A stretch of 64,000 nt of DNA. Source: Bacillota bacterium. Its GTDB lineage: Bacteria > Vulcanimicrobiota > JAJTBE01. The notes beneath the pieces are model-generated. The model was given only the letters and a program-made list of their open reading frames with translations, was not told the DNA's origin and searched no databases. The stretch spans positions 1 to 64,000 of the forward strand of contig JAJTBE010000125.1 in the NCBI GenBank assembly GCA_021287065.1, in the 5' to 3' direction. Positions 41,921 to 49,493 of the stretch are shown here, piece after piece (the stretch's first letter is position 1; each line of letters opens with the position of its first letter). Made by a program: the position numbers and the translations under genes.

Positions 41921-42823
41921 ATGGATGAAATGAAAGCCTGTGTTATTTTCAACCCAAGATCAGGCTTGTCGAATAAATGGTTTGGAGTGAGTCCTCTGGA
42001 AGATATAGTGGCTGCATTCGACAGCAGGGGGCTTTCAGTAACAATTATGACGACTGCCCGGGCAGGGCATGGCACCGATCTGGTGCAGGAATCTGTGAAA
42101 AGCGGATATACCCATGTTCTTGCCTGCGGCGGCGACGGCACAATCAACGAAATCGTAAACGGGCTTGAAGGCAGTGATGTGGTGCTGGGTATTATCCCTA
42201 TGGGAACGGAAAATGTACTGGCAAAGGCTATGGGAGTTCCTCAGGATGTACCCGGAGCCTGCGAGCATTTTTTTAATTCTGCGGAAAGGCCTATGGACCT
42301 TGGCGTTGTTAATAACAGAAATTTCATAATGATGTCGGGTGTCGGGCTTGATGCTCAGATAGTTTCGGAAATGGATCCGGCAATGAAAAATGCTCTCGGC
42401 AGTTTTGGATTTCTGCTCAAAGGAGCATTTAATCTTCTTACTGATGACGGTGAAACTGTGCCGGTGGCAAAAATCAGGCTGATTGATAAGAATCAGGAAT
42501 TTGAATATCCTGCGTGGATGATAATAGCCGGAAATATTGCCAACTACAGCGGAACGGTAAAACTTGCCCTTAATGCTGAAGATGATGACGGAATGCTTGA
42601 TATTATCGTTTTTCCATCTATTGATTCTTTTGAAACAATGAAGCAGTTAATCGGAGCCTTTACGGAAACTCATCTTGAAGATGGATCAATTCCTTATTTT
42701 ACTTCAGGTGATTTTGAAATAACAACGGATCCGCCATTATACTGTCAGGCAGACGGTGAACTTATCGGAAAAACCCCGGCGAGATACTGGGTGAAAAAAG
42801 GAGCCATTAAGGTTAGATTTTAA
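41921..42823 (+). CDS. diacylglycerol/lipid kinase-like protein
   Basis: About 300 residues from ATG 41921 with GGGAAGG upstream (an in-frame stretch to 41792 lies before the conserved domain). The DAG-kinase/sphingosine-kinase catalytic domain is clear: CVIFNPRSGLSNKW, LACGGDGTINEIVNGLEG (ATP-binding GGDGT), IIPMGTENVLAKAMGVP (usual G-T-x-N) and later GVGLDAQIV. It should phosphorylate a lipid on the inner membrane face. It heads a run of co-oriented genes (dgk-like, DUF1189-like, TPR, GT4) with overlapping stops and starts. Confidence 0.9.
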   Translation: MDEMKACVIFNPRSGLSNKWFGVSPLEDIVAAFDSRGLSVTIMTTARAGHGTDLVQESVKSGYTHVLACGGDGTINEIVNGLEGSDVVLGIIPMGTENVLAKAMGVPQDVPGACEHFFNSAERPMDLGVVNNRNFIMMSGVGLDAQIVSEMDPAMKNALGSFGFLLKGAFNLLTDDGETVPVAKIRLIDKNQEFEYPAWMIIAGNIANYSGTVKLALNAEDDDGMLDIIVFPSIDSFETMKQLIGAFTETHLEDGSIPYFTSGDFEITTDPPLYCQADGELIGKTPARYWVKKGAIKVRF

Positions 42824-43746
42824 TGAGTAATGAAGAACAAAATCCGGAATCAGCGCCGGAACTGAGTAAATCCGTATATCTGGAAAGACCGGGATTTTTT
42901 GAATCTGTCAGGGGTGCAGTTCTTAATATAAAACTCTATGACACTTTCAGAAAGGTAAGCACCGGATCAGCCGCAAGTTTCTTTGCGCTTTTTATTTTTG
43001 TAATTGCTATCATAAACACACTGGATGTATCATTTTCCATGTCAAGAGAATTTGATACTTTCGCAAGGTTTTATGCGGCAAGCCTTCCTGAAATAAGGAT
43101 TGAAAATAATAACAAAGCTGCTGCGGTTACAAACGAACCAATGCCTGTAAAAGCGGTTTATAGCGACGCAGCGGGAAATACAACAATTCTCGTTGACACA
43201 TCAGGCAAAACCACTGACCTGAAAGACTACGAAAACGCTGTTCTTATTTCTGATACGGCGATAATAAGAAAAACACCCGGCGGTAAAGTTGTTCAGTATC
43301 CAATAAAAGACTTTATGCAGCCCGGAACAATTATTAATAAGGATTCCATCCTTGGCATAAGGAATATGATTCTTGCCAAATTTTTCCCGTTTCTTCTTCT
43401 TATCGGTTATGTGATAGTTCTTTTCCTGCTTTTTATTCAGGCAGGTTTCTTTTCTCTGGCGGGAATGCTTATGGCAAGATATATGAAGCTTGACATTTAC
43501 TTTACCGGAATGTTAAATCTGGTGATGTATTCATTTGTTCCTGCGGTTTTATCGGTTACTTTGCTCAATATCCTTGGAATTTTCCGTTTTCTCAACGGAA
43601 TTATGGGAATTGACGCCAGCCGCCTTGTTTTTATGCTGGTTTGCTATACAATAGTAGTGATTTATATGAGTCTTGCCCTTAATACTATTAAGAAAAATAC
43701 AGCAGCCGCTGAAGATCCCGACAATCTTTCCGGCTCTGATGTCTGA
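42823..43746 (+). CDS. DUF1189-like polytopic membrane protein
   Basis: A 307-residue protein overlapping the upstream stop by one base (TAATG). It has a transmembrane helix after SAASFFALFIFVIAIINTL, a soluble loop of about 130 residues with TTILVDTSGKTTDLKDYENAVLISDTAII, and four further hydrophobic segments (KFFPFLLLIGYVIVLFLLFI, AGFFSLAGMLMARYMKLDI and so on). That layout, with the VDTSGK-type beta loop, is like DUF1189 proteins in Firmicutes. Function unknown. Confidence 0.72.
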   Translation: MSNEEQNPESAPELSKSVYLERPGFFESVRGAVLNIKLYDTFRKVSTGSAASFFALFIFVIAIINTLDVSFSMSREFDTFARFYAASLPEIRIENNNKAAAVTNEPMPVKAVYSDAAGNTTILVDTSGKTTDLKDYENAVLISDTAIIRKTPGGKVVQYPIKDFMQPGTIINKDSILGIRNMILAKFFPFLLLIGYVIVLFLLFIQAGFFSLAGMLMARYMKLDIYFTGMLNLVMYSFVPAVLSVTLLNILGIFRFLNGIMGIDASRLVFMLVCYTIVVIYMSLALNTIKKNTAAAEDPDNLSGSDV

Positions 43747-43765
43747 TTATTTACCGGAGGTTTTT

Positions 43766-44632
43766 ATGACTAACTCAGATAAAGAATCAATGAATAAAAT
43801 CTATTTCGACATACTGCAGGCTTTTGGCAGGCAGGAAATGCAGAAAGTAAAGGAAGGGGTTGCAGCCCTTGAAGCAGGAGAGGGAGCCTCAGCCAGAGTT
43901 CAGGACCTCCGGGGGTTGATTGCCTTCTCGGAAAAAAGATGGAGCGATGGGGAGAACTTTTTCAAAAACGCCATTCGTCTCAATCCTGACAAAAAGACAT
44001 ACAAACTGAATCTGGGCAATCTTTATATGGGTATGGAAAAGTGGAGCGAAGCTGAGAAAATTTACAGAACGGTTTCCGACAGTGAGCCTTCTTACCTTCC
44101 GGCACTCTATAACCTTTCGATGAGCCTTGCAAGACAGGGTAAGAATGAGGAAGCTCTCTCCGTTATTGAAAAAATTAAGGAATTTACAAAAGACAATGCA
44201 GGTGTAAACAGGCTTGAGGCTACGATTTACTTCAGTCTGGGAGAATATGCCAAAGCCCTTGATGCAGCAGACAGAAATATTGCTGTGGATGCAGGAAATC
44301 CGGAGACTTTCGTAATTCTCGGTGAAATTTTTCTAAAAACGGAACGCCATCAGGATGCAGCTTTAGCTTTTGAAAGAGCTGTTCAGCTTGATCCTTCCAA
44401 TATTGATAATCTCCTTAGTTTTGCCCTTTCCCTGGGACATATAAACAGATTTGATGCAGCTATGCCTGTGTTTCAGGATGTTATCAGAAAAGACCCTTAC
44501 AATCAGACAGCCCTTCAGGGGCTTCATCTGATATACAAACTTATGGGTGATGAGGAAAAAGCGGAGGAATACAGAAAAAGGGCAAAAAAGAGCGCCCCTG
44601 TTTCTAATGGAGAATACAACATTGCCGGATAA
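43766..44632 (+). CDS. TPR-repeat protein
   Basis: About 288 residues from ATG 43766 (CCGGAGG seven bases upstream). At least five TPR units are visible, for example NPDKKTYKLNLGNLYMGMEKWSEAEKIYRTVSD, PSYLPALYNLSMSLARQGKNEEALSVIEKI and PETFVILGEIFLKTERHQDAALAFERAVQL. There is no signal peptide or membrane helix, so it is a cytosolic scaffold. It lies between the DUF1189-like gene and a glycosyltransferase and overlaps the latter by 26 nt, suggesting a shared envelope-assembly task. Confidence 0.85.
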   Translation: MTNSDKESMNKIYFDILQAFGRQEMQKVKEGVAALEAGEGASARVQDLRGLIAFSEKRWSDGENFFKNAIRLNPDKKTYKLNLGNLYMGMEKWSEAEKIYRTVSDSEPSYLPALYNLSMSLARQGKNEEALSVIEKIKEFTKDNAGVNRLEATIYFSLGEYAKALDAADRNIAVDAGNPETFVILGEIFLKTERHQDAALAFERAVQLDPSNIDNLLSFALSLGHINRFDAAMPVFQDVIRKDPYNQTALQGLHLIYKLMGDEEKAEEYRKRAKKSAPVSNGEYNIAG

Positions 44633-45797
44633 AAAAGAATACAAAGTACTGCACATAATTACCGACTGCCAGCCCTTTGGAGGAGCACAGCGAAACACCT
44701 GGCTTTCCGTGAGCAGAGCAGATTCCCGGTTTCCCCAGAGTCTTGCCTGCGGCGAGGGTGAAGCACTGCCACAGCTATGCAGGGAGAATAATATTCCCTT
44801 TTACCGCATAGACGGGCTTCAGAATGATTTTAACCCCGGAGCGGAACTCAGAGCGGTAAATCAGATGAAAGATCTCATTAAAAAAGAGAAATTTGATATT
44901 GTTCATCTCCACTCCACAAAAGCGGGCATCCTCGGAAGAATTGCCGCAAAACTTGCCGGTGCTCCTTATATCTTTTTTACGATTCATGGAGTTTCATTTG
45001 ATTTTGAACTGCGCCCCCGGTCTGCCCCCCTTCTTCTTTTCCTTGAAAAAGTAACAGCCCGGTTCACTGATGGAATCGTCAGCGTAGCTCAGAACTGCAA
45101 GGATGATTTTGTAAACAAGGGAGTCTGTAAAACTGAAAAAATAAGGGTGATTTACAGTGCTATCGAATTTGATCCTATCGACAGCGCCACCGCCGGCGAT
45201 GATCTGAAAAAAGAACTGGGAATTTCAGACAGCGACTGGGTTGTCGGTGCTGTAGGGCATTTCCGCAAAGCTAAGGGGTATGAATATCTGGTGGAAGCAG
45301 CTCCGGCTGTTCTGAAAATAATACCCAATGTAAAATTTCTTATTATTGGTGATGGTCCGGAAAAACAGGATATTGAAAGAAGAATCCGTGAAAAAGGGTT
45401 GCAGAATGCATTTATCCTTGCCGGTGATCGGGCTGATGTGCCAAATCTCCTGAAAGTTATGCATGCCTTCTGTCGCCCTTCCATCCACGAGGGGCTTGGC
45501 AGAGCTTTAACCGAGGCGATGTATGCCGGGCTTCCCCCTGTTGTTACCGATATCTGGGGAACAAGGGAAGTATGCGAACATGATAAAACCGGAATCCTTG
45601 TTCCCATCAGAGATCCCGAAGCTCTTGCCAAAGGCATTATAAGATTGAAAACAGAGCCTTCCCTTGGGGAAAGAATCGGTTCGGCAGCAAGGGAAAAAGT
45701 TGTGAAAATTTTCGGCGTCGAAACCATGGTCAGGGGAATAGAAAAATACTACCTTGAGACTATAGAAGAAAAGAATGGAAAACTGAAAAAAAGTTAG
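44607..45797 (+). CDS. GT4-family glycosyltransferase
   Basis: About 396 residues from ATG 44607 (a TTG at 44622 with GGAG upstream is an alternative). GT-B fold: YKVLHIITDCQPFGGAQRNT (N-terminal Rossmann), DIVHLHSTKAGILGRIAAKLAGAP, VVGAVGHFRKAKGYEYLVEAAPAV, FLIIGDGPEKQDIERRIRE, and the nucleotide-sugar site CRPSIHEGLGRALTEAMYAGLPPVVTDIWGTREV (the E-x7-E motif). It should add a sugar to a lipid or polysaccharide on the cytosolic face. The start is inside the TPR gene. Confidence 0.92.
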   Translation: MENTTLPDKKEYKVLHIITDCQPFGGAQRNTWLSVSRADSRFPQSLACGEGEALPQLCRENNIPFYRIDGLQNDFNPGAELRAVNQMKDLIKKEKFDIVHLHSTKAGILGRIAAKLAGAPYIFFTIHGVSFDFELRPRSAPLLLFLEKVTARFTDGIVSVAQNCKDDFVNKGVCKTEKIRVIYSAIEFDPIDSATAGDDLKKELGISDSDWVVGAVGHFRKAKGYEYLVEAAPAVLKIIPNVKFLIIGDGPEKQDIERRIREKGLQNAFILAGDRADVPNLLKVMHAFCRPSIHEGLGRALTEAMYAGLPPVVTDIWGTREVCEHDKTGILVPIRDPEALAKGIIRLKTEPSLGERIGSAAREKVVKIFGVETMVRGIEKYYLETIEEKNGKLKKS

Positions 45798-45834
45798 TGT
45801 TTTTTATAAATAAGAGAAAGCCGGGGTTGATGTT

Positions 45835-46977
45835 ATGAAGATGAAACGGTTTGCAGCAATAGTAATGATGGCGTTGTTTCTCTGTGTATCCGCCACAGCG
45901 TGCTACTCATCCGAGCATAAAAACAACGGAAAAAATCATGCAAAGCACAAACCCAAACTGATTTTGTACAGTTTTATCAACCCTATGTATCTCAGGGACA
46001 CAGCAAAATCATGGGCCGAAAACACAGGCTTCAGAGGTTTTATGATTGCCTATATTTGCGACTGGGAAGTTCCCGATGAAAAGGTTCTCGCGAGAGTCCC
46101 CGAACTCAAAACTATGAATGAAGAATGCAGAAAATACGGAATTGATTCAAATTTTATAAAATTATCAATGGGTCATCTCAAGGATATGAACTGGTCGGAT
46201 GATGCCTACTGGAAAAAGCTTGATGAAAGAGTCAGGCTTGCGGCAAAAATAGCTAAAGAAACCGGATTTGTGGGTATTGCCCTTGATACGGAACCTTACA
46301 ACTGGAGAGAAAACTCAATATGGGATGTGGGAAATCCCATGTATAAACATATAGAGCGCAACCAGCTCGAAACTCTGGTTCGAAAAAGAGGCAGAGATTT
46401 TATGGAAGCTGTGAAGTCAGAATTTCCTGAAGCGCAGTTTATTATTTTTCCCGAAGGATATTTCTATTACAAATACCCATCCGAAAGTGTGAATGATACT
46501 GCCCGTATTTACAACACATGGGGTTACTTCTTCAAAGGGCTTTGTGATGCTGAACTTCAGAACGGTATTAATGTGGGAACCGAAAGAACATACCACATGA
46601 CGGATCCGGACAAACTCAGGCAGAAGTATGAAAGTATTGTCAATACTATGAAAGAATGTCCAGAAAACCGGAAATACTGGGAGGAAAAATGTTCCGTGGC
46701 AATCGGAATGGCTCCTCTTGGCAAGAAATTTGATGACAAGCGAAAACGCTATTATGCAAGGGATTTTGATAAGCAGATAAACGAAGCTGTGAAGCTTTCG
46801 CCCCGTTATTTATGGGTCTATGGTCATGGCGGCGCCTGGTGGCAGCTTGAGGATGATACCCCTTATGTGGGCAAAGGATTCACATTCTGGAGGCCCGCTT
46901 ATCAGAAACTCAAATGTGACCGGGACATACAGAAATTCTACGATATTACCAAGGCGGTTCTTCCTGCGGAAAAATGA
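45835..46977 (+). CDS. exported protein of TIM-barrel-like type, unknown substrate
   Basis: A 380-residue protein with an N-terminal signal peptide (MKMKRFAAIVMMALFLCVSA, with a weak lipobox-like SATAC). The mature chain has KLILYSFINPMYLRDTAKSWAENTGFRGFMIAYI and TGFVGIALDTEPYNWR, where the strand ending in D-T-E-P is reminiscent of the acid pair of a glycoside-hydrolase barrel. Further blocks are LWVYGHGGAWWQLEDDTPYVGKGFTFWRP and EGYFYYKYPSESVNDT. I cannot name a family. It is 37 nt after the glycosyltransferase, on the same strand. Possibly a secreted carbohydrate-active enzyme. Confidence 0.6.
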   Translation: MKMKRFAAIVMMALFLCVSATACYSSEHKNNGKNHAKHKPKLILYSFINPMYLRDTAKSWAENTGFRGFMIAYICDWEVPDEKVLARVPELKTMNEECRKYGIDSNFIKLSMGHLKDMNWSDDAYWKKLDERVRLAAKIAKETGFVGIALDTEPYNWRENSIWDVGNPMYKHIERNQLETLVRKRGRDFMEAVKSEFPEAQFIIFPEGYFYYKYPSESVNDTARIYNTWGYFFKGLCDAELQNGINVGTERTYHMTDPDKLRQKYESIVNTMKECPENRKYWEEKCSVAIGMAPLGKKFDDKRKRYYARDFDKQINEAVKLSPRYLWVYGHGGAWWQLEDDTPYVGKGFTFWRPAYQKLKCDRDIQKFYDITKAVLPAEK

Positions 46978-47100
46978 TGGAAGCCCATTCTCCGGATGTC
47001 TGTTTTTATCCGAAAATCATTTGATTTTTTGAAGGCAAGTTCATATATTTGTTGAATAAACCAAGTTCTTAATTATCATTATTTAAGGCATGGTGACATT

Positions 47101-49491
47101 ATGAGATCAGTTCTTCCTGTTGAAAAATCCTGTAGTTTTGATGGTCAGCCCATACCGCAGAGTGTCGGCGTTTCAGTGCTCCGTCAGGATGCCGTTGATA
47201 AAGTAACCGGAGAAGGCAGATTCATTGCCGATATTAAACTGCCCGGAATGCTTTATGCAAAGGTACTGCGTTCACCACACGCACATGCGGACATTGTAAA
47301 TATAGACACCGGCGCTGCAAAAGCTGTTGAAGGCGTTCACGCAGTAGTAACCGGTGTTGATTTAAAGGGAAAACTGATAGGGGAGTGTATCAACGACCAG
47401 CCGCCTATGGCTCACACCAAAGCCAGATTTGTGGGCGAACCTGTGGCAGCGGTAATCGCAGATTCACCGGAAATTGCAATGGAAGCCTGCAGTAAGATTA
47501 TTGTTACTTACAATACCCTGCAGCCTGTCTTTGATCCCAGAGAAGCGATGAAGCCTGAGGCTCCGATTATTCATGAAGATTTGCGGGAATATGAATGTTT
47601 TAAGACTTTCTGCCCCATTCCCGGTTCAAATATTTTCCACCACTTCAAAGTAAAAAAAGGTGATGTGGAAAAAGGCTTCGCAGAAGCAGATCGCATTTTT
47701 GAACATGATTTTACTTACCCCCACATAAGCCATGCCCAGCTTGAACCCCATGGCTGCATAGCCTGGTGGAAAATGGACGGAAACCTCGATGTTTATGCTT
47801 CCGCCCAGTCGCCATTCCTCGTGCGCCATGTCCTTGCCAAACTTTTTGACCTGCCCCATACAAAAGTAAGGGTGGTTGTGCCTTACATCGGCGGCGGTTT
47901 TGGCGGAAAATCCGACTGCACAATAGAACCTCTTACCGCATATATCGCAAAATTTGCAAAAGGACGCCCTGTCAGGGTAATTCTCGAAAGAGAAGAGATG
48001 TTCTGCGGATCACTCATTGGCAGAGGATGCCATGTCATTATGAAAACCGGTATTAAGAATGATGGTACCCTTGTTGCCAGAAAAATCGACCTCGCCTTCA
48101 ATGCAGGCGCTTATGGGGAATACTGCATCAACATTATCGTAGGCGGAGGACAGAATTCAACAGGACCATACTATATTCCCAATGTGCAGATAGACGCAAG
48201 GGCTGTATATACCAATCTTCCCTTTGTAGGCGCTTTCAGGGGATACGGACACCCGGAAGGACATTTTGCCGCAGAAAGACAGATGGATATTATTGCTGAG
48301 GAAATGGGATTCGACCCTGTGGAACTGCGTCTGAAAAACTGCCTGAAACCGGGGCTTACAAATGCCATCGGACAGACAATGCATTCCCATAACGGAGATC
48401 TGCCCACCTGTATCAAAAAAGTGGCGGAAGCTCTTGATTTGGATAACTGGAAAAAACTTTATAAAGAACAGAAAGAAGATGAAAGATACGCCAGAGGCAG
48501 AGGATTTGCAGCGTTGATGAAATCCCCGGTTATGGCCACAAATGCTCCCTCCATGGCTCAGCTTCGTTTTAATGAAGACTGCACAGTCAATATTCAGGTA
48601 AGCGCCACGGATATGGGGCAGGGATCCATAACCGCTCTTGGGCAGATTGCCGCTCAGGCACTGATGCTCCCTGCGGAAAAAGTGAAAGTATCGGCGGAAA
48701 CCGACACCGAACGCCACCCCTACGACTGGCAGACAGTAGCTTCCAGAACTACATGGATGGCCGGAAATGCCGTAATAAGAGCCTGCAATATTGCCATCAA
48801 CCAGATGAAGAGACTCGCAGCTGAAGTATGGGGGCTTGATTCCATCGAAAATATCGAATACAACGGCAAAAATTTCTTTGTTCCGGACAGCGAGTTCTGC
48901 CTGCCTATAGATGCTCTTGTTATGGGTTATACGGATTCCAGCGGAAAAGCAATGGGTGGACCGGCAACAGGAATTGGATATTTCCTTCCCCCCGGAATCG
49001 TTTATCACGACGATGAAACCGGACAGGGCAACGCCGCAGCGGAATGGACCTTCGCCTGCCAGGGCTTCGATATTACTGTGGATAAAGTTACCGGAATGGT
49101 GAAAATCAATAAGATGGTTACAGCCATCGATGTTGGAAAAGTCATCAATCCACAGCTTGCAAGAGGCCAGCTTATCGGTGCAATGGTTCAGGGGCTTGGT
49201 CCGGCAGTTAACGAAAAGCTGAATTATTCACCTGAAGGCAAAATAAGAAACGACAATTTCACCGATTATAAGATTCCGACGCTGGAAGATGTTGCAGACT
49301 CGGAAGCGGAAGTGATTTTCCTCGAAACTCCGCAGGAAGACGGACCCTTCGGTGCAAGACCCCTTGCAGAACATGGTGTTGTCGGTATAGCCCCTGCATT
49401 TGCCAATGCACTCAGGGATGCCATAGGAAAACACTACTTTGATATCCCCATTACTGCAGATCGTATTCTCACTGATCTCGCAAAAGAATAG
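47101..49491 (+). CDS. xanthine dehydrogenase/aldehyde oxidase-type molybdopterin subunit
   Basis: A 796-residue large subunit of the xanthine dehydrogenase/aldehyde oxidase family. It opens with GVSVLRQDAVDKVTGEGRFIADIKLPGMLYAKVLRSPHAHADI. The cofactor-binding blocks are VVPYIGGGFGGKSDC (about residues 260-275) and GAFRGYGHPEGHFAAERQMDIIAEEMGFDPVELRLKNCLKPG; the catalytic Glu757 lies in FGARPLAEHGVVGIAP. It should hydroxylate an aldehyde or heterocycle using a Mo cofactor. No 2Fe-2S or FAD subunit gene adjoins. A LuxC-LuxE fusion gene starts two bases after its stop, implying an aldehyde link. Start ATG with GGTGA upstream. Confidence 0.93.
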   Translation: MRSVLPVEKSCSFDGQPIPQSVGVSVLRQDAVDKVTGEGRFIADIKLPGMLYAKVLRSPHAHADIVNIDTGAAKAVEGVHAVVTGVDLKGKLIGECINDQPPMAHTKARFVGEPVAAVIADSPEIAMEACSKIIVTYNTLQPVFDPREAMKPEAPIIHEDLREYECFKTFCPIPGSNIFHHFKVKKGDVEKGFAEADRIFEHDFTYPHISHAQLEPHGCIAWWKMDGNLDVYASAQSPFLVRHVLAKLFDLPHTKVRVVVPYIGGGFGGKSDCTIEPLTAYIAKFAKGRPVRVILEREEMFCGSLIGRGCHVIMKTGIKNDGTLVARKIDLAFNAGAYGEYCINIIVGGGQNSTGPYYIPNVQIDARAVYTNLPFVGAFRGYGHPEGHFAAERQMDIIAEEMGFDPVELRLKNCLKPGLTNAIGQTMHSHNGDLPTCIKKVAEALDLDNWKKLYKEQKEDERYARGRGFAALMKSPVMATNAPSMAQLRFNEDCTVNIQVSATDMGQGSITALGQIAAQALMLPAEKVKVSAETDTERHPYDWQTVASRTTWMAGNAVIRACNIAINQMKRLAAEVWGLDSIENIEYNGKNFFVPDSEFCLPIDALVMGYTDSSGKAMGGPATGIGYFLPPGIVYHDDETGQGNAAAEWTFACQGFDITVDKVTGMVKINKMVTAIDVGKVINPQLARGQLIGAMVQGLGPAVNEKLNYSPEGKIRNDNFTDYKIPTLEDVADSEAEVIFLETPQEDGPFGARPLAEHGVVGIAPAFANALRDAIGKHYFDIPITADRILTDLAKE

Positions 49492-49493
49492 TT

